Part shown: one piece after another, positions 1 through 5,397 of the stretch
How the letters are laid out: each line of letters opens with the position of its first letter
Numbering within the stretch: position 1 is the first letter of the stretch
From: Dehalococcoidia bacterium
Lineage (GTDB): Bacteria; Chloroflexota; Dehalococcoidia; GIF9; AB-539-J10
Length of the DNA: 5,407 nt
NCBI GenBank assembly: GCA_030669525.1
Contig: DAOVDO010000077.1
Span: 1-5,407 of the forward strand
Direction of reading: 5' to 3'
Notes under the pieces: generated by a model
What the model was told of the DNA's origin: nothing
Seen by the model: only the letters and a program-made list of their open reading frames with translations
The model's database searches: none
Position numbers and translations under genes: made by a program

Positions 1-1
1 A

Positions 2-79
2 AGGTTGAAACAGGAGGACGTCATCGATTTCCTGGATTCGTCCAGGAATGAAGTACACCACGAAGGGTACGTTAAATGA
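2..79 (+). CDS. 3' end of a probable helix-turn-helix (excisionase/BldC-like) protein, truncated by the window
   Basis: Frame 2 is open from the left edge to a TGA at 77-79 and gives 25 residues, beginning RLKQEDVIDFLDSSR and ending GYVK. The other two forward frames stop at 4-8 and 49-51. The run R-[LF]-K-x-E-D-[VL]-x-x-F-L matches the end of small MerR-like helix-turn-helix domains (excisionase family, HTH_17), in which a wing strand with an Arg/Phe-Lys-x-Glu-Asp motif precedes the last helix. The recognition helix lies outside the window, so the family is inferred from the tail alone. The gene ends 36 bases before the sensor kinase on the same strand with no terminator between them, so the two may be co-transcribed, and this protein could be a regulator tied to the kinase. 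It could equally be an unrelated small protein. Confidence 0.5.
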   Translation, partial: RLKQEDVIDFLDSSRNEVHHEGYVK

Positions 80-105
80 TGGTATGAACTACTTCTTGAA
101 TAGAA

Positions 106-113
106 GAGGGGGT
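106..113 (+). promoter_or_regulatory. Ribosome binding site of the sensor kinase (start ambiguous: GTG 116 or ATG 122)
   Basis: A purine run GAGGGGGT precedes the kinase. Read as a GAGG core (106-109) it sits 6 bases before GTG 116. Read as AGGGGGT (107-113), which can pair with the 16S tail with one G-U wobble, it sits 8 bases before ATG 122. The two starts differ by only two residues and cannot be separated from sequence alone. Confidence 0.6.
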
Positions 114-115
114 AT

Positions 116-2854
116 GTGGATATGAACGATAGAACGAAAGAGCAACTTATTGAAGAAATAGAACTGCTGCGCAGCGAGGCGGATGAGCTAAGACGTGAAA
201 AAGTTGAGCTAAAACAGGTTGAGGAAACGCTGCGGGACAATGAGGAGAAATACAGGAACCTGTTTGAGAACGCTACGGATGGAATATTTGAGCTGGATTT
301 GATGGGTAGATTTGTCTCGGGCAACAGGCGGGCTGAACAGATATGTGGTTGCAGCAGGGGAGAGCTTATCGGTAAAAGTTTTACTAAGATCCTTCCCAGG
401 AAGGAGATACCAATCATGCTGAACACCTTCCAGAAGGTGCTCAGGGGTAAGGTAAATACCTTTGAGGTTGAACTCAAAACCAGGCGTGGTGATTTGGTTC
501 CACTGGAGATTACCACAGCGCCCAGGGAAAAAAATGGGAAACTCATGGGTACTCTGGGTATGGTCAGGGACATCGCTGAGCGCCAGCGCGCAGAGGAAGC
601 CTTGCGTGAGTCGGAAGAAAAGTATCGCAGCCTGGTTGAAAATTCCACTGATGGCATTGTCATCGTACGGGGACGGAAAATAGTTTTTTCTAATAAGACC
701 GTGCAAGAAATCTCTGGTTATGCTGAAGAAGAGCTTAAGAAGCTTGCCTTTACCAGGCTGATAGCGCCCTCCTCCCGGCTTGTGGTATTGAAGAGGTATC
801 TATCACGATTAGCTGGAGCAGGGGTTGAAAATCGGTTTGAAATAGAAGTTATCACCAGAGAGAGAAGAATCATCCCCTGTGAAATTTCCAGCTCGGTTGT
901 AACTTACCAGGGAAATAAAGCGATTCAAGCTACCCTCAGGGATATCACCGAGCGTAAGAATGCAGAGCAGACGATACAGGAGTCGGAAGAGAAGTATCAC
1001 AATTTGATTGAAACGGCTCCTGATGGAATAGTCACTCTGGACATGAAAGGCGTGATTACATCCTGCAATGAGGCTGCGACAATGTTAACAGGTCATTCTA
1101 AGGGGGAGATGGTTGGTAAGCACTTTGCAAAGCTAAGATTCCTGCAGGCCAGGGACATGCCCAAATACTTAAAGTTGTTTTCTTCAATACTAATAGGAAA
1201 AATCCCCGAACCGCTTGAGGTTGCCTGGCAACATGGAGCTGGGACCACCCATTGGGGTGAGGTTCGTGTGAGTTTGATTAAGAAGGGGAATCAGATTACA
1301 GGTATTCAGACAATCGTAAGGGACATCACCGAGCGCAAGAAAATGGAGGAGGAGCTAGAATTAAGGGCTCTGCTTCTGGATAATGTTCAGGATGCAGTGC
1401 ATTTGTCCGATTTTGATGGAAATATTATTTATGTGAATGAGACGGCTTGCAAATCTCTCGGTTATAGCAGGGATGAGCTATTGAAGGTGAACCTTGGTGA
1501 ACTGGATACTGCTGAATATGCTCATGCTCTGAAATGGCGGAACCAGGAGTTGACGAAGAAGAAGCACACCATATTTGAAACGGTGAATTTGCGCAAGGAC
1601 GGGTCAATACTTCCTGTAGAAGTACATGCTCGACTTATTGAGGTGGGTGGTAAAAAGCTTGCCCTGAGCGTTGCCCGTGACATCACCGAACGCAAGCAGA
1701 TGGAGGTAGAGAGAAAGGAGATGGAGCAGAAGGCTCAACTGGCAAGCCGCCTGGCTTCTGTTGGTGAGATGGCATCGGGAGTAGCCCACGAGATAAACAA
1801 TCCGCTGGTCGGCGTTATCGGCTTTGCCCAGTTGCTGATGGAGAGAAAAGACCTTCCTGACGATATCAGGGCGCAGCTAGAGATGATCTATGATGGAGGT
1901 CAGAGGGTGGCCAGTATCGTAAAGAGGCTGCTTTCCTTTGCCCGCCAGCGGAAGCCAGAGAGGACATATGTTGATATTGACCAGATTATAGAGGCCACCC
2001 TTAAAATGCGGGCCTATGAAATGAGGACTGCCAGTATAAAGGTTATCACCCAGCTTGACCCTGAGTTACACTGGACTATGGCTGATGCCGGACAGCTCCA
2101 TCAGGTGTTCCTTAATCTAATCATTAATGCTGAGAGGGAGATGAGTCTGGCTCATGGTAAAGGCAATCTCCACATCAATACAGAGAAGATTGATAATACC
2201 ATACGAATATCCTTCAAAGATGATGGACCCGGCATAACAAAGAAGAACCAGGGGAAGATATTCGACCCCTTCTTTACCACCAGGGAGGTGGGGCAGGGAA
2301 CAGGTCTGGGCTTGAGCATCTGTCACGGGATAATAGCTGAACACAATGGGCGGATATATGTGAGAAGCGAGCCAGGCAAGGGAGCCAATTTCATTGTGGA
2401 GTTGCCGGTAATCTGTGAAGAAAAGCAGGTAGAGATAGCAGAGCCAGCCGAAGATGAGCCTGAAAAGTTGACTGAAGCCAGGATACTGGTGGTGGATGAT
2501 GAGCCGATAAATCTACAGTATTTAAGTCAGATGCTGACTCAAGAGGGGCATGGGGTGGAGACCGCGGACAATGCCGGGGATGCACTGAAGAAGATTGAGG
2601 AAGGAGGATATGACCTTCTCCTGCTGGATATCAAGATGCCCGGCATGAGCGGCATGGAGTTATATAAGCGTATTCAGAAGACAGTTCCTTCTTTAGCTGG
2701 CAGAGTTGTTTTTATCACCGGGGATGTGATGGGTTCAGATACCATGGATTTCCTTACCCGGACCAAATCCAGTTATATTACCAAGCCGGTTGATATTGAG
2801 CAGTTAAAAAGGGATATAGGTCGTATATTGAGCGAATCTATTTCGTCCGGATAG
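116..2854 (+). CDS. Soluble hybrid sensor histidine kinase with four PAS domains and a C-terminal receiver
   Basis: This is a 912-residue two-component hybrid kinase that would autophosphorylate on a histidine and pass the phosphate to its own receiver. A charged coiled coil (about 3-45) leads into four PAS/PAC modules: about 43-156, 167-281, 291-406 and 415-527. Each ends in the PAC signature RDI[TA]ER, and the first three begin with an EEKY motif. The HisKA H-box has [16 protein letters not shown] with phospho-acceptor H558. The HATPase shows an N-box around N667/N671, G1 DDGPG (702-706), F-box FDPFF (716-720) and G2 GTGLGLS (728-734). An acidic linker (768-786) joins a receiver (789-905) with acidic pair D794/D795, acceptor D838, T868 and K890, so all key residues are present. 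There is no signal peptide, transmembrane segment or HPt domain. It is therefore probably cytoplasmic, with an external HPt or regulator, or the receiver acts as an internal phosphate sink. The sensed ligand cannot be told. The start may be ATG 122 instead of GTG 116. Confidence 0.96.
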   Translation: MDMNDRTKEQLIEEIELLRSEADELRREKVELKQVEETLRDNEEKYRNLFENATDGIFELDLMGRFVSGNRRAEQICGCSRGELIGKSFTKILPRKEIPIMLNTFQKVLRGKVNTFEVELKTRRGDLVPLEITTAPREKNGKLMGTLGMVRDIAERQRAEEALRESEEKYRSLVENSTDGIVIVRGRKIVFSNKTVQEISGYAEEELKKLAFTRLIAPSSRLVVLKRYLSRLAGAGVENRFEIEVITRERRIIPCEISSSVVTYQGNKAIQATLRDITERKNAEQTIQESEEKYHNLIETAPDGIVTLDMKGVITSCNEAATMLTGHSKGEMVGKHFAKLRFLQARDMPKYLKLFSSILIGKIPEPLEVAWQHGAGTTHWGEVRVSLIKKGNQITGIQTIVRDITERKKMEEELELRALLLDNVQDAVHLSDFDGNIIYVNETACKSLGYSRDELLKVNLGELDTAEYAHALKWRNQELTKKKHTIFETVNLRKDGSILPVEVHARLIEVGGKKLALSVARDITERKQMEVERKEMEQKAQLASRLASVGEMASGVAHEINNPLVGVIGFAQLLMERKDLPDDIRAQLEMIYDGGQRVASIVKRLLSFARQRKPERTYVDIDQIIEATLKMRAYEMRTASIKVITQLDPELHWTMADAGQLHQVFLNLIINAEREMSLAHGKGNLHINTEKIDNTIRISFKDDGPGITKKNQGKIFDPFFTTREVGQGTGLGLSICHGIIAEHNGRIYVRSEPGKGANFIVELPVICEEKQVEIAEPAEDEPEKLTEARILVVDDEPINLQYLSQMLTQEGHGVETADNAGDALKKIEEGGYDLLLLDIKMPGMSGMELYKRIQKTVPSLAGRVVFITGDVMGSDTMDFLTRTKSSYITKPVDIEQLKRDIGRILSESISSG

Positions 2855-2855
2855 G

Positions 2856-3521
2856 CTACAGAGATTCCAGTTCCCTGACAACGGCAGTCAGGTCATCGAA
2901 GGACTTGCAATTGAGGTTGTTCTTTCTGCAGTGTGCCAGCAGTTCGCCCGTGGCGAAGATATGGTGAGCATGTTTTGCCGGTATGATGTCGGAGTCACCA
3001 TTGCCAATATATATCACCCTGTAGCCCTGTTTCAGGAAAAGCCTGATGTAGGATTCCTTCAGTCCATCATCTAACCGATTACCATCCGGCCCAAAATATT
3101 GTACTCTCACACCTTCAGGATGGAACTGAGTATGTGCTGCATGTGCCTCGATATTTTCCAGTCCAGTTTTCTTTAATATTGCCTTTATGTAGAAATCCAA
3201 CCCGTTACTCACGATAACCAGCCTGAAGTTTCTCCTGGAGCAACAGTCTACCAGCTCATGGAATCCTGGACGTATTTTAACTCTTCGGGCGGGAACCTTC
3301 GAGGAAGAAGGTTTTCCTGTTATAGCCTCGAGCAGTATAGCCTTGTCCGCCTTAACCATGGCAAAGGCCCTGGTATTGAACTCCCCCACGGATATCCTGT
3401 GCTCCCGGTATTCTCTCAGTAATTGCCGCCAGTCTCCCCGGGCGAACAGGTCTAACAGAAGAAAGCTGGCATCGTCTTCGGTGATGGTTCCGTCAAAATC
3501 GCACTGAACCAGGGTTTTCAT
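2856..3521 (-). CDS. MtnX-like HAD-IB family phosphatase
   Basis: This is a 221-residue cytoplasmic phosphatase of the HAD superfamily, close to the phosphoserine phosphatase/MtnX group. MtnX dephosphorylates 2-hydroxy-3-keto-5-methylthiopentenyl-1-phosphate in methionine salvage. HAD motif I is DFDGT at 8-12 (nucleophile D8, acid D10), motif II is SNG at 105-107, motif III is K155 in GLKESY, and motif IV is GNGDSD at 173-178. The helical cap lies between motifs I and II. The start is ATG at 3519-3521, because family members begin a few residues before motif I. The frame stays open to 3776, but that upstream part translates the intergenic repeats. No good Shine-Dalgarno precedes this ATG; GTG at 3528-3530 and ATG at 3582-3584 are alternatives. 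Residues about 70-80 (KPSSSKVPARR) look like a basic insertion in the cap. No other methionine-salvage gene is visible, so the substrate remains open. The gene converges on the kinase with one base between the stops. Confidence 0.85.
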   Translation of the reverse strand: MKTLVQCDFDGTITEDDASFLLLDLFARGDWRQLLREYREHRISVGEFNTRAFAMVKADKAILLEAITGKPSSSKVPARRVKIRPGFHELVDCCSRRNFRLVIVSNGLDFYIKAILKKTGLENIEAHAAHTQFHPEGVRVQYFGPDGNRLDDGLKESYIRLFLKQGYRVIYIGNGDSDIIPAKHAHHIFATGELLAHCRKNNLNCKSFDDLTAVVRELESL

Positions 3522-3539
3522 TGATTGCACAAAGAGAGT

Positions 3540-3559
3540 AGCATCTTTTGCCTGATGCT
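3540..3559 (-). other. Hairpin in the leader of the HAD phosphatase gene
   Basis: On the minus strand AGCATC pairs with GATGCT (6 bp, loop AGGCAAAA), ending 18 bases before the phosphatase ATG. A run of T is absent on the gene side, so it is not a typical terminator. It may be a fortuitous or regulatory leader fold. Confidence 0.3.
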
Positions 3560-3567
3560 CGCAATTA

Positions 3568-3573
3568 ATTGTA
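3568..3573 (-). promoter_or_regulatory. Possible -10 element (TACAAT) for the HAD phosphatase
   Basis: The minus strand reads TACAAT about 47 bases upstream of the ATG at 3521, a close match to TATAAT. No convincing -35 hexamer lies 16-18 bases upstream. If used, transcription would begin near 3561, which would exclude the start at 3584 and place the 3540-3559 hairpin in the leader. Confidence 0.25.
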
Positions 3574-3615
3574 CTCGTCCACATGATTAGTGATACTCTG
3601 CCTCCTCTACTGTTG

Positions 3616-3732
3616 TTGCGAGGGGCGCTAGCCCCGAAGCAATCTCCACACCTCACGCTGTCTTTGCGAGGCAGCTCTGCTGCCGTGGCAATCTGGTGGG
3701 GCGAGATTGCCACGCCTTCGGCTCGCAATGAC
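3616..3732. repeat. Palindromic interspersed repeat element (TTGCGAG...GCAATCT type)
   Basis: Three related units are seen. Unit 1 (3616-3645) runs from TTGCGAG to GAAGCAATCT around a GGGGC/GCCCC hairpin. Unit 2 (3664-3694) runs from TTGCGAG to GTGGCAATCT around a GGCAGC/GCTGCC hairpin. Unit 3 (3704-3732) is inverted, AGATTGCCAC to CTCGCAATGAC. Units 2 and 3 form a long inverted repeat: GTGGCAATCT (3685-3694) pairs perfectly with AGATTGCCAC (3704-3713) across a 9-base loop, and GTCTTTGCGAG pairs with CTCGCAATGAC with one mismatch. Such palindromic units are known as dispersed, REP/MITE-like noncoding repeats in several bacterial groups. No transposase is present, so movement would need one supplied elsewhere. 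Confidence 0.8.
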
Positions 3733-3822
3733 AAAATAGGGTAGGCTCGCAATGACAAGATAGGGTAGGCTCGCAATTGCAGAAGTTAGGCTTGCAAGCA
3801 TGGGTTGGCTTAAGGTAGGCTT
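3720..3822 (+). repeat. Decaying tandem array, 24-bp unit starting GGCTCGCAAT
   Basis: Two 24-base units (3720-3743 and 3744-3767) differ at one position. A third starts identically (GGCTCGCAAT at 3768) but diverges and is 21 bases long. Weaker GGCTTGCAA (3789) and GGCTT (3807, 3818) echoes follow up to the first TATAAT. The first unit overlaps the right terminus of the palindromic element (CTCGCAATGAC), so the array probably arose by repeated copying of that end. Confidence 0.75.
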
Positions 3823-3847
3823 ATAATATGGAACATGAGGATATAAT
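3822..3847 (+). promoter_or_regulatory. Candidate promoter -10 boxes upstream of the DUF350-like operon
   Basis: Two perfect TATAAT hexamers occur at 3822-3827 and 3842-3847, 50 and 30 bases before the ATG at 3877. Neither has a clear TTGACA-like -35 at 16-18 bases nor an extended TG, so which one is used, if either, is uncertain. The nearer one would give a short leader carrying the ribosome binding site. Confidence 0.4.
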
Positions 3848-3862
3848 ATAGCTGTGTTTTCT

Positions 3863-3870
3863 AAGGAGGG
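3863..3870 (+). promoter_or_regulatory. Strong ribosome binding site of the DUF350-like gene
   Basis: AAGGAGGG lies 6 bases before ATG 3877, near-complete complementarity to the 16S tail. It fixes the start and excludes the out-of-frame ATG at 3872. Confidence 0.85.
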
Positions 3871-3876
3871 TATGCT

Positions 3877-4344
3877 ATGAGTGGCTTTTACATAATCGTA
3901 TTGCTCTGGTTGGTGCGAGTCGTAATCTGGACGTTTATCTGTGCCTTTCTGGCCTGGCTTGGAATCAGGGTGCTGGATGCGCTTACACCGGGGATTCAGG
4001 AGCGTCAGAGAATAGGGGAAAGTCCAGTCTCAGTGGGCTTATTTATGGCAGGCTTTCTTATCCTGGTGGGTTTAGTTATACATGGAGTGGTAACCGGTCC
4101 TGTGGTAGTTGGTGCTGGATTTCTGGAGAGCCTTATTGATCCCAGAAGGCTGGGACTGATAGCCATTACTTTCTTTATCAGCCTTCTTTTAGGCATAGCC
4201 TTGCTTCGAATCATCGACAGATTAACGCCCAAAATACCTTTTGGCAGTGTTGAGCGGAACCCGGTTGCGGTAGGTGTATATGTTTTTGGTTACCTGGTCT
4301 TCTTTGGCCTGATAATCCATGGTGCTTTGATCATGCCTTTGTAA
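3877..4344 (+). CDS. Four-helix membrane protein with two DUF350-like repeats
   Basis: This is a 155-residue integral membrane protein with predicted helices at about 8-32, 51-71, 92-113 and 130-151. The two halves are homologous. GIRVLDALTPGI (29-40) aligns with LLRIIDRLTPKI (109-120), ESPVSVG (48-54) with RNPVAVG (127-133), and GLVIHG (65-70) with GLIIHG (144-149), at an offset of 79-80 residues. Each half is two helices joined by a short charged loop with an [SN]PV[SA]VG turn. This layout resembles DUF350 (E. coli YjfL), a two-helix membrane domain of unknown function that can occur in pairs. The match is from memory of the family pattern, so a different small membrane family is possible. 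Acidic D34/D114 and His H69/H148 recur in both halves and are the obvious candidate functional residues. The gene is followed after 9 bases by the transglutaminase-like gene, whose ribosome site overlaps this stop codon, so translation is probably coupled. Confidence 0.75.
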   Translation: MSGFYIIVLLWLVRVVIWTFICAFLAWLGIRVLDALTPGIQERQRIGESPVSVGLFMAGFLILVGLVIHGVVTGPVVVGAGFLESLIDPRRLGLIAITFFISLLLGIALLRIIDRLTPKIPFGSVERNPVAVGVYVFGYLVFFGLIIHGALIMPL

Positions 4345-4353
4345 AGGTGAGCT

Positions 4354-5175
4354 ATGCCCAGATATCTGCGGGTCATTTTGTTTTCTGTAGCGATCTTCCT
4401 GGTGATGATGCCTGCCTATGCTCTGGCAGTGTCATCAACAAATTTCTACAAGCAGGGCAGAGATGTTTATGATGATTGGGACCTGTGCCGCACCAACGCT
4501 GCTGGCGAGGATGGGTTTTTTCAGGTCTATTCTGAAACCGAATTCTGTCCTGTCATTGTTAGCGAGAGCCTGGGGGAAAATGCCGACAGGGCTTATCGAA
4601 TTGGTCAGCAATTTGCCAGGGATTATCCTGATGTTCACCAGAGAGCGGAGAGGATTTTTGCCTATGGCCGTGACAAGGTCAGATATGCCTCCGATGACGA
4701 CCAGTTTGGCTTTCAGGAGTTTGCCCAGAACGCCGATGAGATGGCAGCCACTATTGAGGATGAAGGTCTGGCCCAGGGAGATTGTGAGGATTATGCTATT
4801 CTGCTTGCCGTTATGTACAAGGGAGCCGGTTTGCGTTCAGCTATAGTGCTGACATCTGACCATGCTGCTATGCTGGTATATTTGCCGGGGTATGAGAAGG
4901 CTAACCAGTTCCTGTCTGTCAATGGTGAATCTGGTTGGGTGTGGGCTGAGGCTACTGGTGGCAATAATCCCCTGGGTTGGATGCCAGAGAGATATATAGG
5001 GAAGAAGCTTGTAGCCTGTGAAGTTAAAGATGAGGCTATAACCGCGGTTGAGCCGCCGGATAAAACCCCCATTACCGTTACCAAAGCGGGAAGCAGTTCA
5101 GGGATTCATATATCTCCCTTCTTCGGTATCGTTGCAATCATGTGGCTTATTTCCCTGTTTAGAAGGCGGCGTTGA
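4354..5175 (+). CDS. Secreted, C-terminally anchored transglutaminase-like protein
   Basis: This 273-residue protein would act outside the membrane. A signal peptide (MPRYLR, hydrophobic 7-20, likely cleavage after ALA at 23-25) precedes a transglutaminase-like domain at about 75-215. The catalytic Cys is C144 in QGDCEDYAILL and the His is H170 in SDHAAMLVYL. The third position appears to be E199 in WVWAEATG rather than the usual Asp. The family includes protein cross-linkers, but many bacterial members are proteases or peptide amidases, so the reaction is unknown. C45 and C65 could form a disulfide. A linker of low complexity (about 230-250, Pro/Thr/Ser-rich) leads to a C-terminal hydrophobic helix (about 252-269) and four terminal Arg, consistent with an outside-facing domain anchored in the membrane. 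The start ATG 4354 follows AAAGGTGA at 4343-4350, which overlaps the upstream stop. It shares an operon with the DUF350-like protein, a likely membrane partner. Confidence 0.85.
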   Translation: MPRYLRVILFSVAIFLVMMPAYALAVSSTNFYKQGRDVYDDWDLCRTNAAGEDGFFQVYSETEFCPVIVSESLGENADRAYRIGQQFARDYPDVHQRAERIFAYGRDKVRYASDDDQFGFQEFAQNADEMAATIEDEGLAQGDCEDYAILLAVMYKGAGLRSAIVLTSDHAAMLVYLPGYEKANQFLSVNGESGWVWAEATGGNNPLGWMPERYIGKKLVACEVKDEAITAVEPPDKTPITVTKAGSSSGIHISPFFGIVAIMWLISLFRRRR

Positions 5176-5216
5176 AGCAGGTTTGGGGCTTTCCGTGGCA
5201 CCTTATTCTGCTTCAA
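5172..5216 (+). terminator. Inverted repeat over the transglutaminase stop; possible weak terminator
   Basis: TTGAAGCAG (5172-5180) is perfectly complementary to CTGCTTCAA (5208-5216), a 9-bp stem with a 27-base loop that includes the TGA stop. No T-run follows, as A-rich sequence comes next, so it is not a standard intrinsic terminator. It may instead protect the operon mRNA 3' end or aid factor-dependent termination. Confidence 0.4.
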
Positions 5217-5258
5217 GAGAAAGCTGGGAAAAATTATAGGAAAAAATCGAAATTGCTA

Positions 5259-5287
5259 TTGTAAAGGCTTAATGTTGCTGATATTAT
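5259..5287 (+). promoter_or_regulatory. Promoter TTGTAA-17-TATTAT with extended -10
   Basis: A -35-like TTGTAA (5259-5264) is separated by exactly 17 bases from TATTAT (5282-5287). The -10 is preceded by TG plus one base (5279-5281), an extended -10. This is the best sigma-70-type promoter in the window. Transcription would start near 5294, the first base of a 9-bp inverted repeat, and would serve the gene at the right edge. Confidence 0.6.
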
Positions 5288-5293
5288 TTGCGG

Positions 5294-5397
5294 ATTAAGC
5301 TGACTACCCAGGGTAACTAGGCAAGTTTGAAGGTGAAGCATTCCTGGGATATTTGGAAATGAACGAGAAATCAAAGTGGAACAGCTTAATAGTGAAG
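5294..5397 (+). ncRNA. Candidate structured 5' leader (unassigned class)
   Basis: The predicted transcript start opens with ATTAAGCTG (5294-5302), which is perfectly complementary to CAGCTTAAT (5382-5390), an outer 9-bp stem. Inside, CCCAGG (5307-5312) pairs with CCTGGG (5343-5348), and a small AACT/AGTT stem (5315-5318, 5324-5327) lies in its loop. The ribosome site AAGGAGGT begins 8 bases after the outer stem. This closing-stem-then-ribosome-site layout is typical of riboswitches and other cis-regulatory leaders, but I recognise no known class in it. There is no T-run, so any control would more likely act on translation. Chance pairing, or coding use of 5359 onward, remains possible. Confidence 0.4.

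Larger units (their letters stand above)
3522..3876. other. Divergent intergenic region with repeats and promoter candidates
   Basis: These 355 bases separate the leftward phosphatase gene from the rightward DUF350-like operon. No credible gene is seen. The minus-strand frame open to 3776 yields low-complexity repeat translation such as a duplicated AYPILSLR peptide. The stretch contains a leader hairpin, a palindromic repeat element, a tandem array, and AT-rich promoter-like sequence next to the DUF350-like gene. The word CTCGCAAT also occurs alone at 3559-3566, which suggests that repeat debris extends almost to the phosphatase start. Confidence 0.8.

Noticed and set aside
209..706. Minus-strand open frame of 165 codons inside the kinase
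   Set aside because: It lies antisense to the well-supported PAS region, its protein has no recognisable domain, and the kinase reading is certain there.
3720..3822. CRISPR-like array
   Set aside because: The 24-bp units abut directly with no unique spacers, decay in one direction and are derived from the adjacent palindromic repeat; no cas gene is present.
4418..4846. Second plus-strand frame within the transglutaminase gene
   Set aside because: It overlaps the real gene out of frame; its translation is Met/Arg-rich without domain features, and the Cys-His motifs are in the other frame.
4791..5084. Minus-strand open frame opposite the transglutaminase gene
   Set aside because: It is antisense to the catalytic domain coding sequence, with no ribosome site or recognisable product.
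5172..5250. Standard Rho-independent terminator after the transglutaminase gene
   Set aside because: The stem is long-looped and followed by A-rich rather than T-rich sequence on the plus strand.
5305..5315. Odd palindrome TACCCAGGGTA as an operator
   Set aside because: It is short and its CCCAGG half is better explained by pairing with CCTGGG at 5343-5348; there is no second copy to support a repressor site.
5294..5397. Assignment of the leader to a known riboswitch (c-di-GMP, cobalamin, guanidine, fluoride and others)
   Set aside because: I could not find the conserved core words of these classes, so I left the class open.
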